From NCBI RefSeq assembly GCF_000154445.1, contig NZ_DS499563.1: a stretch of DNA of 64,000 bases; one strand, written 5' to 3'. Shown here piece after piece: positions 9,443 to 17,918 of this stretch. Each line of letters opens with the position of its first letter. The first letter of the stretch is position 1. The position numbers were made by a program, and so were the translations under genes. The notes below the pieces were generated by a model. The model saw only the letters and a program-made list of their open reading frames with translations. It searched no databases and was not told the DNA's origin. The stretch is from Intestinibacter bartlettii. GTDB taxonomy: Bacteria; Bacillota; Clostridia; Peptostreptococcales; Peptostreptococcaceae.

Positions 9443-10462
9443 ATGACTTTTATTAACAGTACTACCAATTTAATCAGAAGGTCTACTAAGGATATATTCT
9501 ATATTTTTAATAATCATGGACTTTACTATAATTACTACAACAAAGATAATAAGCTTTCTAAAAGAAATATATTAATAAGCAACAACACATTAGATTATAC
9601 ACAGTTTTATTTTTCAATAGACAAATTTGATAAAATATATGGAATAGTAAGTGATAATGCTATAAAAATAGTAGAATGTGAAAATGATAGTGATATTTTT
9701 TTACTAAAAGAGACATTCAGTTTTGATTATGAAAAGTTTGGCGTTTGTTTTCCATATATAAAATATATGGAAGGTACTACACATATGTTTTACTATGTAT
9801 ATAGTCCTCAATTTACAAATTCAGCAATTATTTTTCACCAGTATAGAAATGAAAAAGGCAAGTGGGTTGAAAATCAAATCGATATGGTAAATTTCAATAT
9901 ATTAGATAAGTTCTATATTGTATTTAACAATAACATACCTACTATATTTTACTTAAATTTAGTTGGTGAGTATGAAGAAGTATTTTATTCAACTTTTATT
10001 TATGAAAATTTAAAATGGTCAGAACCTAAGCAATTAACAAATACTCAAACCAATAAATTATATTTTAATATATTAAATGACATCGATAATAATTTATATC
10101 ATGTAGTATTTTCTGAAAATACTCAAAATCAATATTCTATAAAGTACATGAACTATAATATTAAAGATGATACTTTCATAGAAAATTTATCTTGTTTTTT
10201 AACTGAACCCTCTTTATGTAGTTTCCCTTGTATAATTTTAGAGAATTCTACTTTATATATAATGTGGGTATGCTTCGAGAAATTATATACATCCTTTTCA
10301 AATGACCTTGGTAGTACATGGAGTACTCCTATTTGTGATGAAACTAGTATAAATGAAGATTTTCTAAGAACACATGTACATTCTAATGTAAATGAAGATT
10401 TAATATATAAAGATATAGACTTATTTACGACAATGACTAATTTAAGCATTTTGGGATTTTAA
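9443..10462 (+). CDS. Hypothetical protein, possible beta-propeller fold
   Basis: A 339-residue protein with many Tyr, Phe, Asn and Trp residues. It has repeated short beta-like stretches and an Asp-box-like motif SNDLGSTWSTP near residues 285-300, as in sialidase-type propellers. No catalytic site can be assigned. It has no signal peptide or membrane segment. It lies between two Cys-rich spore proteins on the opposite strand, so a spore role is possible but only by context. The ATG at 9443 follows GAGGTG at 6 bases; the GTG at 9434 overlaps that site. Confidence 0.65.
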   Translation: MTFINSTTNLIRRSTKDIFYIFNNHGLYYNYYNKDNKLSKRNILISNNTLDYTQFYFSIDKFDKIYGIVSDNAIKIVECENDSDIFLLKETFSFDYEKFGVCFPYIKYMEGTTHMFYYVYSPQFTNSAIIFHQYRNEKGKWVENQIDMVNFNILDKFYIVFNNNIPTIFYLNLVGEYEEVFYSTFIYENLKWSEPKQLTNTQTNKLYFNILNDIDNNLYHVVFSENTQNQYSIKYMNYNIKDDTFIENLSCFLTEPSLCSFPCIILENSTLYIMWVCFEKLYTSFSNDLGSTWSTPICDETSINEDFLRTHVHSNVNEDLIYKDIDLFTTMTNLSILGF

Positions 10463-10477
10463 ATAGTAGATTTTAAA

Positions 10478-10520
10478 AAAAATTAGGTGATATCTTTCAA
10501 TATCACCTAAAAATTATATT
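10478..10520. terminator. Hairpin between convergent genes
   Basis: TTAGGTGATAT and ATATCACCTAA arms around a short loop, A-rich on one side and T-ending on the other. Confidence 0.75.
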
Positions 10521-10540
10521 AAATTAAACATTTCAAAATA

Positions 10541-11722
10541 CTATCTGTGGCAGTTGCAATTATTAGAAGAATTATTTTGTGTATTTGCAGCATTAGTATT
10601 AGTGTTAGATCCTCCACATTGGCTGAAATTACATACTTTTGCAAAGTTATCTACTACTCTAGGTTGAATTTGATTTGTTGAACCAAGAACTACAACTTGT
10701 TCTTGTTTTAATATACTTACAATTTCTTGTAAGCAAAGAACTAAGTCTAATCCTCCTGGTAATTCGAAATTATATGTTGTGCATCCATTTACACATTCTT
10801 TACTGATTAATCCAGTACCAACACAACCTACTGATAATTGAGTTTGGTAATTTTGTCTTAATGTGAATGAATTTCCATCTGATGGTACGCACATTTGAGC
10901 AGATAATGTATTGTAGTTAAATACTACATTATTACTATTTGGAACTACTAGTACATTAATTTTTGTACATCCACATTTACATTTTAAGATTATTTCTAAA
11001 CCATTTATTTGTATTGTTAATCCTCTTTGTCTATATCTTGTTGTAGTACCTAATCCTCTTGAACAACATGCTCTATTTCTTTCTCCACATACTGTATAGT
11101 CAAAGTTAGATTCACAAGGTACATCGTTAGTTACTTCTTCTACTGTGTATCCTTCTAAAGAAGTGTTTCCTGGATATATTATCATTTCATCAAAGTTGAA
11201 ACAAATTTCTTCTACAGTAACTTTTCCTTGACCACTTCTAGGAACCATACCAGATACTTCTATAACTTCATAAGTATAGTCTAATCCTGTTCCACTAGCA
11301 TCTTGGAAAGTTTGGAATTGTATAGTATCGAATATTCTATTAGCATCTATTGCAAAAGGTGTTGCATTTGCTACTGATACTCTTGGTACATTAAGTGGTG
11401 AACAACATGAATTTGTATCACAAGTGTTTTTTATACAATTTTGACTTAGAGTATCTTCACAAGTTTCACAGCATTTTTCTGGTTTATGAGGTTTTTTACA
11501 AGGATCTATACATTTGTCATGGTCATGAATGTGATTGTGACAAGGTTCACATTCATTACATGTTTGTTTGCCACAATTATTGTTGTTATACATATTATTA
11601 GGTTTTCCTTTACATCCTCTGTTCATTTCATCACAAGTTTCAGTGTCTATAGCTTCTTCATTAGTTAAATTCATCATTTGTGTTGTGATAACTTTATTTT
11701 TATTCTTTCTAAGATTTTGCAT
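10541..11722 (-). CDS. CdeC-like cysteine-rich exosporium protein
   Basis: A 393-residue, Cys- and Asn-rich protein. The N-terminal region (residues about 1-105) is basic, then Cys/His dense (CHNHIHDHDKC, CCETC), and the C-terminus ends in Asn repeats and NCNCHR. The N-terminus MQNLRKNKNK and its position near ccpA recall CdeC, the exosporium-organising protein of Clostridioides difficile, which is similar in length. I rely on memory for that match. The gene should be expressed in the mother cell late in sporulation and its product should self-assemble through disulfides. AGGGGG precedes the ATG, and the shared motif lies at 11777-11790. Confidence 0.72.
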   Translation of the reverse strand: MQNLRKNKNKVITTQMMNLTNEEAIDTETCDEMNRGCKGKPNNMYNNNNCGKQTCNECEPCHNHIHDHDKCIDPCKKPHKPEKCCETCEDTLSQNCIKNTCDTNSCCSPLNVPRVSVANATPFAIDANRIFDTIQFQTFQDASGTGLDYTYEVIEVSGMVPRSGQGKVTVEEICFNFDEMIIYPGNTSLEGYTVEEVTNDVPCESNFDYTVCGERNRACCSRGLGTTTRYRQRGLTIQINGLEIILKCKCGCTKINVLVVPNSNNVVFNYNTLSAQMCVPSDGNSFTLRQNYQTQLSVGCVGTGLISKECVNGCTTYNFELPGGLDLVLCLQEIVSILKQEQVVVLGSTNQIQPRVVDNFAKVCNFSQCGGSNTNTNAANTQNNSSNNCNCHR

Positions 11723-11776
11723 TTTTTTGTCCCCCTAAATAAGTTATATATTATACGATATGAGATTCATATAATA

Positions 11777-11790
11777 TACTAAATATTATG
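11777..11790 (-). promoter_or_regulatory. Shared promoter-like motif (CATAATATTTAGTA)
   Basis: Minus strand, 55 bases before the CdeC-like start. Identical to the motif before the gene at 25046-25246. A closer CATATCGTA at about 11758-11766 fits the sigma-K -10 pattern. Confidence 0.45.
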
Positions 11791-11849
11791 CAATTTTTAG
11801 TTTAAGTGTTCTTATTTAAAAGCTAATTTAAATAGTAACTATTTTTAAA

Positions 11850-11975
11850 CAAAAAAATCCCTACATAAAAAAAGTAAAATGTAGGGATTAATAATAAAAT
11901 TTTTAATTTAATTTTCTGAACTACTTGCAAAATAAATCATTTTATATTCATCTTGCAAGTAGAATTTTTTTATTT
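11850..11975. terminator. Two hairpins downstream of the CotD-like gene
   Basis: The first is AATCCCTACAT / ATGTAGGGATT (about 11856-11890), with a T run on the minus strand. The second is CTACTTGCAA / TTGCAAGTAG (about 11920-11966), followed by T7 on the plus strand. Both lie between the CotD-like stop and the CdeC-like promoter. Confidence 0.6.
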
Positions 11976-12005
11976 TTTATAGAAAAAATTTAATCTTAAT
12001 TTATA

Positions 12006-12677
12006 CTATAAAACGTTACGTCTGCATCCGCATCCAGGAAATACTCTACCAGTACCTTGAGTTGCTACTGTAGAAGTTTGACGTGGTTGAACTTGTTGGT
12101 AGCAAGGTCTTGGGTTGTATCCAGAGCAAGGTCTTGGGTTGCATCCAGAGCAAGGTCTTGGGTTGCATCCAGAGTTTCCTGCTGTTCCAGAAATTGTTCC
12201 TGAAAATGTTCCAGAAATTGTTCCAGAAATTGTTCCAGAAGCTGCTCCTGCATTTGCTCCTGCAGCTGCTCCTGCAGTTGCTCCTGCAGTTGCTCCTGAA
12301 GCTGCATAAGTTGGTTGTTCTACTACATAGCTTGAAGTTGTGTGGTAGTCTGCTCCATCATATACATTTCTTCTATTGTTGTAATATACATTGTGATCTA
12401 TATAGTGGTCTCTATAGCGATTTGTGTTCATTGTATGATAATTATTTACTCTGTGATGATAAGTGTCATAATAATTTACGTTTTCAACTGCTTGTGCATT
12501 TCCTACACTAGATGTGTGATTAACATAATTATTTACTTGACCTTGTTGGTATTGTTGTTGTCCAACTACTTGATTACCTCCTTGTACAAAGTTACCTCCT
12601 TGTACAAAGTTACCTCCTTGTGCTGCTCCATTATTATACATTCCCATTCCAAATAATTGATTTTGTTCAAATGGCAT
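12006..12677 (-). CDS. CotD-like repetitive spore coat protein
   Basis: A 223-residue low-complexity protein made of blocks. There is a GGNFVQ repeat (residues about 21-35), a His/Tyr/Asn-rich centre (HHRVNNYHT, RYRDHYIDHNVYYNNRRNVY), an Ala-Gly-Thr block, an SGTI repeat, and three copies of a CNPRPC-type unit before a Cys-rich end (GCGCRRNVL). The His/Tyr centre resembles CotD-type coat proteins. The repeats are exact at DNA level, so copy number could vary between strains. Likely a structural coat or exosporium component. The ATG has GGAGAGG before it. Confidence 0.65.
   Translation of the reverse strand: MPFEQNQLFGMGMYNNGAAQGGNFVQGGNFVQGGNQVVGQQQYQQGQVNNYVNHTSSVGNAQAVENVNYYDTYHHRVNNYHTMNTNRYRDHYIDHNVYYNNRRNVYDGADYHTTSSYVVEQPTYAASGATAGATAGAAAGANAGAASGTISGTISGTFSGTISGTAGNSGCNPRPCSGCNPRPCSGYNPRPCYQQVQPRQTSTVATQGTGRVFPGCGCRRNVL
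12102..12176. repeat. Tandem 24-base repeat inside the CotD-like gene
   Basis: Three near-identical copies of a unit containing GCAAGGTCTTGGGTTG encode the CNPRPCSG repeats. Confidence 0.8.
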
Positions 12678-12884
12678 TCATACCCTCTCCTTATTTATTT
12701 TCTTTATTTTTTAAGAGCTTTGTTTAAACTCTTAATTTATATATATGTTGTTTATAAAAAGTTGTTACATATTTTTACCTTTTTTTATTAATGTAGATAT
12801 AATTCTTTAAATTATCTTATATTACAACAAACTTTTCATATATAAAAACAATAAATAAGTTGAAAATTGTGGTATTTATATATT

Positions 12885-12915
12885 AAAAAAAGCTAAATCT
12901 ATAAGATTTAGCTTT
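12885..12915 (-). terminator. Terminator of 6S RNA
   Basis: AAGCTAAATC / GATTTAGCTT stem followed by seven T on the minus strand, directly after the 6S RNA body. Confidence 0.8.
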
Positions 12916-13130
12916 CTTGTTCACTTTAATCATTAAAATACAAAATCCCAAAACACCGTTGGGCCCATAAATTCAGTCCCGAGAGTTCTCCCAGGTGGGT
13001 GATCTGTAGATAGTTTCCAATTTCTCATATAAATACAAGATGTAATCACTCCACTATCTAACTTCGATCTCCCGTATAATAATTGTCGGTTGAATTTAAA
13101 GGTCACCATTCGTATGCCTCAGGATTTTAT
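12916..13130 (-). ncRNA. ssrS: 6S RNA
   Basis: The minus strand from 13130 to about 12941 reads like a 6S RNA, which binds sigma-A RNA polymerase as a promoter mimic. I see a closing stem (AAAATCC with GGATTTT), an internal stem (TTTAAATTCA with TGAATTTA) and an upper stem (TAGATAGT with ACTATCTA). Its landmarks CTGAG, CATACG, ACCGACAA and, in the 3' half, CACCTGGGAG and GGCCCAACGGTG run in the same order as the conserved blocks of E. coli 6S. A TATAAT lies just upstream and a strong terminator follows. The exact 3' end is uncertain. No protein frame competes with it. Confidence 0.82.
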
Positions 13131-13175
13131 ATCATTATTATATAACAAAATAAAAAAAATTTAAAGTCTTTTTCT
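13131..13175 (-). promoter_or_regulatory. Promoter of 6S RNA
   Basis: On the minus strand a TTATATAAT -10 box sits about 10 bases before the RNA start, with a weak AAGACT-like -35 region upstream. Confidence 0.55.
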
Positions 13176-13273
13176 ATGGTAATTTTAGAAATTTTTTAAA
13201 AACCTTTTTTGAAAATTCCTATGTAAATATAATTTATATTCTAAATCTTCTTTACGATTGAAATTTCAAAGTT

Positions 13274-14164
13274 TTAGTCGTATCTATTTTTATTATACCC
13301 ATTTTCGTATTCTTCATAATATTCTCCGTATTGATAATCATCTTCGTTATATTCTTCATCATACTCTTCTATTTCGTCATTATCTTCATCTGATTCTAAA
13401 TTATCACCTCTCAAAAGACTTCCTAGTAACTTAATATTATTTGAGCTTCCTAAATTACTTATATCTGCCAATGAGCTAAGTGAAAATCCGCCCTCTCCAT
13501 CTTCAGGTAAAAATAACTCTGCAAATAAATCTATCTTCTTTTTCATATCTATTGCCTTTTCCACAGATTCTTTTCTCTTCTCTGGAAATACTTCTAGAAT
13601 TTCTTTAATCATCATATTTTTCTTATCTTCTTCATCCATATTTCTAAAAAATTCACTTTCATCTTCTTTTTCTAATATATCTACATCATTTAGTTTTTTA
13701 ATTCCTTTAACTAAATCTAATATACTTTCCATTTTTATTAACATTTTTCGTTCTTCCGAAGACATATATTTTTTAGTTCTTGTTATAATTTCCATTCCTC
13801 TATCTAAATCTTCTTCACTCAAATCCATAAGTTTTATACCGGCCTTTATATCATCTACATTGTATTGTATAGGATTATCAAGTTTACGATTTTTATGTTT
13901 GCTATTTTTTCTTATTTTTTTGATTTTTTTAATTTTTTTTGTGTTCGAATTTAAAGAAGAACTAAGTTTTCTACTTTGATTATTTTTATTATTTCTATTT
14001 TCATTATCTCTACTACTTTTGTTGGTCTTTTGAACTAATTTTTTTGTGTCTTTTTTATCTATCTTTAAACTTTCATTCGATACATTTTTATCTTTATTAC
14101 CGAACAAAGAGACATTTCCATTGCTCAGAGCTAAAAGTCCAAGTATCAACAATAAATTGTTCAA
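13274..14164 (-). CDS. Hypothetical charged protein with N-terminal hydrophobic segment
   Basis: 296 residues. A short hydrophobic start (NNLLLILGLLALSNG) is followed by a Lys/Asn-rich region (about 25-95, with IKKIKKIRK) and a helical acidic middle. The tail is very acidic and Tyr-rich (EEYDEEYNEDDYQYGEYYEE). I do not recognise a family. Short hydrophobic leaders followed by charged repeats are common among clostridial spore-surface proteins, and the neighbours fit that. It starts with TTG after GGGGGG. A CATATTTTA, like a sigma-K -10, lies about 53-61 bases upstream of the start. Confidence 0.6.
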   Translation of the reverse strand: MNNLLLILGLLALSNGNVSLFGNKDKNVSNESLKIDKKDTKKLVQKTNKSSRDNENRNNKNNQSRKLSSSLNSNTKKIKKIKKIRKNSKHKNRKLDNPIQYNVDDIKAGIKLMDLSEEDLDRGMEIITRTKKYMSSEERKMLIKMESILDLVKGIKKLNDVDILEKEDESEFFRNMDEEDKKNMMIKEILEVFPEKRKESVEKAIDMKKKIDLFAELFLPEDGEGGFSLSSLADISNLGSSNNIKLLGSLLRGDNLESDEDNDEIEEYDEEYNEDDYQYGEYYEEYENGYNKNRYD

Positions 14165-14467
14165 TACAAGTCCCCCCTTTTATAATAGGTATTCCACACA
14201 ATCTCTTAACTTTAAAATATGATTATTTAACTACTAATGTTCCTATTAATTAATCTATCTATATATAATATTATGATTTAAATTGACTATATATTATATT
14301 TAATTGATAAGTATATTTTGTTCTCACTTTTTAAATAACATTTCATATAATATCAGTATATTAAATCTTGCATTAATGCATATTTTTTTAATTATAGTAT
14401 TAACTTTTATTAGAAGTCTCATATAAATTATATATAATTATTTTTATGCTTGGGAAAGGAGCTCTCT
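14165..14467. other. Divergent intergenic region
   Basis: AT-rich spacer between two divergent genes. Beyond ribosome binding sites and a CATATTTTA on the minus strand I see no feature in it. Confidence 0.5.
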
Positions 14468-14842
14468 ATGAAAAAATCAAAGAAAAAAGTGGATAAAATA
14501 GATCAAGAAACTTTAGAACAATTTGCAAAGGAAAAAAATATTGATAAAAATAAGATAGAAAATATAGCAAATAGCTATCAAGGAAAATCTGAAGATGAAC
14601 TTTTAGACGAACTTATAAATATAGGTAAAAACTTAAAAGGTAAAGAAGAAGTAGTATCTAAATTCAAAAATTTCTTAAATCCTGAACAACAACAAAAACT
14701 AGATTCTATTATGAATAAAATATCTGAAGCAGAGATTCAAGATAAGATAAATTCAAAGAAATCTAAAAAATCCAGTTCACATCATAGCCCATCTGGCAAA
14801 AAAACTGTAAAAAAAGTTAAAAGAGTTAAAAAGAGCAATTAA
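14468..14842 (+). CDS. Small Lys-rich hypothetical protein
   Basis: 124 residues, mostly helical and strongly basic at both ends (MKKSKKKVDK; KKTVKKVKRVKKSN), with a hydrophilic helical middle. It has no signal peptide or membrane segment. The basic tails suggest binding to nucleic acid or to an acidic partner, but this is inference. The ATG at 14468 follows AAAGGAG at 6 bases; an earlier in-frame TTG overlaps that site. A strong terminator follows. Confidence 0.65.
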   Translation: MKKSKKKVDKIDQETLEQFAKEKNIDKNKIENIANSYQGKSEDELLDELINIGKNLKGKEEVVSKFKNFLNPEQQQKLDSIMNKISEAEIQDKINSKKSKKSSSHHSPSGKKTVKKVKRVKKSN

Positions 14843-14850
14843 ACACATCA

Positions 14851-14896
14851 AAAAGGTATTGGGATACAAATATATCTCAATACCTTTTTATTTTTA
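14851..14896. terminator. Bidirectional terminator
   Basis: AAAAAGGTATTG and CAATACCTTTTT arms, shared by the plus-strand small gene and the minus-strand hut operon. Confidence 0.8.
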
Positions 14897-14933
14897 CATC
14901 TATAAATTACTTTATCCTTAATTATATATATAT

Positions 14934-15575
14934 TTAATCTAATTGTTTATGTATTTTGGCAATTATATCATCTTTTATTTTTTGTCCTTCACATAATATT
15001 TCTTTGCATCCTTTGCTGTATTTATCGTGAATTTCTTTATTTTCTAATCCCATTAAATTTACTTTTACATTTAAAATAGCGCCTTCCATACCAGTTGCAA
15101 GCATTAATGTTCCAACACCGATATCTGTTATAGCATTTTGGTTTCCATTTGCAACTAAGAGGTCTAATAATTGTAAAGCTTCTAGTGAAAGTTTAGCTGT
15201 CTTATATGGAACTTCAATTGAAAAAATTGTAGCCTCTTCCATAGCCTTAGCTCTTGCTACTTTTTCTTCATCTGTTTCTTTTGGCAATTTCAAAGCTTTC
15301 ATAAATTCATTAAAAGACTCTGTATCTTTATCTACTAAAGTGGATAATTCTGTTCTTATTTCTCCTAATTTATCAAATCTAACTTTGAATTCTTCTTTAG
15401 TTTTATCATCTAAAGCTTCAAATTTTTTCTTTCCAAAACTTAAATGAGCCATCATTCTCGCAAGTCCTACACCTATATCACTTGCCAAAGCTGATACAGA
15501 CCCTCCTCCTGGTGCTGGTGAATTTGAATCTACTTCACTTGCAAAATCAGTTACAGTCATATCAATTAATTTCAT
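14934..15575 (-). CDS. fchA: Formimidotetrahydrofolate cyclodeaminase
   Basis: A 213-residue helical protein of the FTCD cyclodeaminase family. It converts 5-formimino-THF to 5,10-methenyl-THF and ammonia. The conserved APGGGSVSALA near residue 20 and the GVGLARMMAHLS helix are visible. It is separate from the formiminotransferase, unlike the fused animal FTCD. It is the last gene of the histidine operon, 29 bases after hutI, with GGAGG before the ATG. Together these genes recover a one-carbon unit from histidine. Confidence 0.9.
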   Translation of the reverse strand: MKLIDMTVTDFASEVDSNSPAPGGGSVSALASDIGVGLARMMAHLSFGKKKFEALDDKTKEEFKVRFDKLGEIRTELSTLVDKDTESFNEFMKALKLPKETDEEKVARAKAMEEATIFSIEVPYKTAKLSLEALQLLDLLVANGNQNAITDIGVGTLMLATGMEGAILNVKVNLMGLENKEIHDKYSKGCKEILCEGQKIKDDIIAKIHKQLD

Positions 15576-15604
15576 ATGCTTTCCTCCTGTACATAAAAAA
15601 TATT

Positions 15605-16876
15605 TTACTTATCATAAACTACAACTTTATTATCTACTACTAAATTTCCATTTTTGTATACTTTTTTAGTGTGATTTATTCCAAAATGGTACATTAAATA
15701 CTCCACATTGCGAGCATCAAATACTACAAAATCTGCGTTTTTGCCCACCTCTATTGAACCTATTTTGTCTGCTCTATCTATTGCATAGGCTGCATTTATA
15801 GTTACTGCTGTAAGCACTTCATTTGGAGTCATTTTTAGATGTAGACAACCTAATTGCATAACAAGTTGTAAATTTTCACTAGGACAACTTCCTGGGTTGT
15901 AGTCACTTGATAAACTCACTATTGCTCCCATATCTATCATTTTTCTGCAATCTGCATAATTTTTATTTAGATTGAATGATGTTGCTGGAAGTATATTTGC
16001 TACAACATTATTTTCTGCCATCATTTTTATTCCTTCATCGCTAGCTGCCATAAGATGATCTGCTGATACACAACCGAGCTTAGCAGCCAATCCTGCTCCA
16101 CCTAATGATTCTATTTCATCAGCGTGAATTTTTAATTTATATCCTATTTCTTTAGCTTTTTGAAGTATATATTCACTTTCTTCTATAGTAAATACTCCTT
16201 CTTCACAGAATACATCACAAAATTCAGCCAATCCCATATCTTTTATCTTTGGCATCATCACATCAACTAATATATCGATATATGCCTTGTGATTTTCTTT
16301 ATATTCCTCTGGAACTGCATGTGCTCCTAAAAAAGTATGTACTAAATCTACTGGATGATTTTTATCTAATGCGCGCGCTACTTCTAGTTGTTTAATTTCT
16401 GTATTTAATTCTAATCCGTATCCACTTTTTTCTTCAACAGTAGTTACACCAAATTCAAGCATTCTATCTAAACTTTTTTTAGCCTTTTTATATAATGCTT
16501 CTTCTGATGCTTCTTTTGTTGCTTTTACAGTGCTTAATATCCCACCACCGTTGTTTAAAATTTCTATATATGGAACTCCATTTAATTTCATAGAAAATTC
16601 ATTTTCTCTAGAACCACCATGTATTAAATGTGTATGAGAATCTATAAGTCCAGGAGTTACTAAAAGTCCCTCAGCATCATGAATTTTAGTGTCTTCTCCG
16701 CATAAGTTTCCAAATTCATCACCTACACCTATAGCTAAGATTTTCCCATTTTTAACTGCTATATATGCATTTTCTATAATATTAATCTTATTCATCTCTT
16801 CTTTTACCCTAAAAGAAGATGAACCTTGCATTGTAACTAGTTTTCCTATATTTTTTAAAATTAAATCAGCTTTCAT
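15605..16876 (-). CDS. hutI: Imidazolonepropionase
   Basis: A 423-residue amidohydrolase that opens imidazolone-5-propionate to N-formiminoglutamate. Metal and substrate residues are visible: HTHLIHGG, HADEI, the DHLMAA His and SSDYNPGS. The length is typical. The ATG at 16876 has AAGGAG 6 bases upstream; an in-frame ATG seven codons earlier lacks one. Third step of histidine breakdown, in the expected operon. Confidence 0.95.
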   Translation of the reverse strand: MKADLILKNIGKLVTMQGSSSFRVKEEMNKINIIENAYIAVKNGKILAIGVGDEFGNLCGEDTKIHDAEGLLVTPGLIDSHTHLIHGGSRENEFSMKLNGVPYIEILNNGGGILSTVKATKEASEEALYKKAKKSLDRMLEFGVTTVEEKSGYGLELNTEIKQLEVARALDKNHPVDLVHTFLGAHAVPEEYKENHKAYIDILVDVMMPKIKDMGLAEFCDVFCEEGVFTIEESEYILQKAKEIGYKLKIHADEIESLGGAGLAAKLGCVSADHLMAASDEGIKMMAENNVVANILPATSFNLNKNYADCRKMIDMGAIVSLSSDYNPGSCPSENLQLVMQLGCLHLKMTPNEVLTAVTINAAYAIDRADKIGSIEVGKNADFVVFDARNVEYLMYHFGINHTKKVYKNGNLVVDNKVVVYDK

Positions 16877-16916
16877 TGTATTCTCCTTATCAAACATACA
16901 ATTAACTAAAAATCTG

Positions 16917-17810
16917 CTACTCCATTAAACTAGTTTCTAAAACCTTATCTAATGTAAAGTCTTCAAGACCTAGATAATAAGCTGCAACATCGACAAGCGC
17001 TTCCATTGGACAAAGCCCAACAACTTCACTTCCTGTAACATTTACACCATATCTTCTAGCTTCCATTTTTACAGCCTCAAAAGCCCTATACATGCTAGTT
17101 TTTGTATAGTCTGTTAAATTCATTGTAACTTGAGTAATTTTTCTTTCAGGAACTTCAACAGGACCTGCTTTTATATATCTATATCCTCCGCTTGAATGTC
17201 TAATTGTTTTTGCTATTTTAGATGCTATTTCTATATTTGTAGTGTCTAAATTTATATTGTATGCAATTAATGGTCTTCTAGCTCCTATTGCTATTGCACC
17301 TGCTGTTTTGTGTTTTTTATTAGCTCCATAATCAGGCATCCAGTTAGGATCTTGTAATTTTTCATCTAAACCTTCATATTCACCTTTTCTTACTGTAGCT
17401 AAGTTTTCTCTTTCTGGTTTAGTTGCAGCACATTCATATAAAAATACTGGTATTTCATATTCTTTTGCCACCATTTCGCCAAGTTCATTAGCTATTTTCA
17501 CAGCATCATCCATGTCCATTCCTTTTATAGGTATAAATGGACAAACATCAGTTGCTCCAAATCTAGAATGTTGTCCTTTATGAGTATTCATATCTATAAC
17601 ATCTTTAGCAACACCTATAGCTTCAAATACTGCATTTTTTACTTTTTCCGGTTCTCCAATTACTGTAACTACTAATCTATTGTAATTTTTATCAGCTTCG
17701 TAATTTAATAATTTTACGCCTTCTTTTCCTCTTAACGGATTTACTATTTTTTCTATCTTATCTAAGTCTCTACCTTCACTAAAATTTGGTACACATTGAA
17801 CTATTGCCAC
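16917..17810 (-). CDS. ftcD: Glutamate formimidoyltransferase
   Basis: A 297-residue formiminotransferase with both N- and C-terminal subdomains (VPNFSEGRD at the start; KGQHSRFGATDVCPFIP; YGANKKHKTAGAIAIGARRPL). It moves the formimino group of formiminoglutamate to tetrahydrofolate and releases glutamate. It starts with GTG after GGGGG. It follows hutU by about 108 bases and precedes hutI. With the cyclodeaminase it replaces the HutG hydrolase found in aerobes. Confidence 0.93.
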   Translation of the reverse strand: MAIVQCVPNFSEGRDLDKIEKIVNPLRGKEGVKLLNYEADKNYNRLVVTVIGEPEKVKNAVFEAIGVAKDVIDMNTHKGQHSRFGATDVCPFIPIKGMDMDDAVKIANELGEMVAKEYEIPVFLYECAATKPERENLATVRKGEYEGLDEKLQDPNWMPDYGANKKHKTAGAIAIGARRPLIAYNINLDTTNIEIASKIAKTIRHSSGGYRYIKAGPVEVPERKITQVTMNLTDYTKTSMYRAFEAVKMEARRYGVNVTGSEVVGLCPMEALVDVAAYYLGLEDFTLDKVLETSLME

Positions 17811-17918
17811 TATTTTATCCCCCTTATGTATAAACTTCTAGCTCAATAAGACGGACTTATTGAGCTAAAATTATTTTTTATTAGTATCTAACATATTATA
17901 ATTTAATACATTTGTAAT

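Noticed and set aside
12065..12511. Long frames of Leu/Gln and Pro/Glu repeats on both strands
   Set aside because: They are shadows of the tandem repeats in the CotD-like gene and lack ribosome binding sites.
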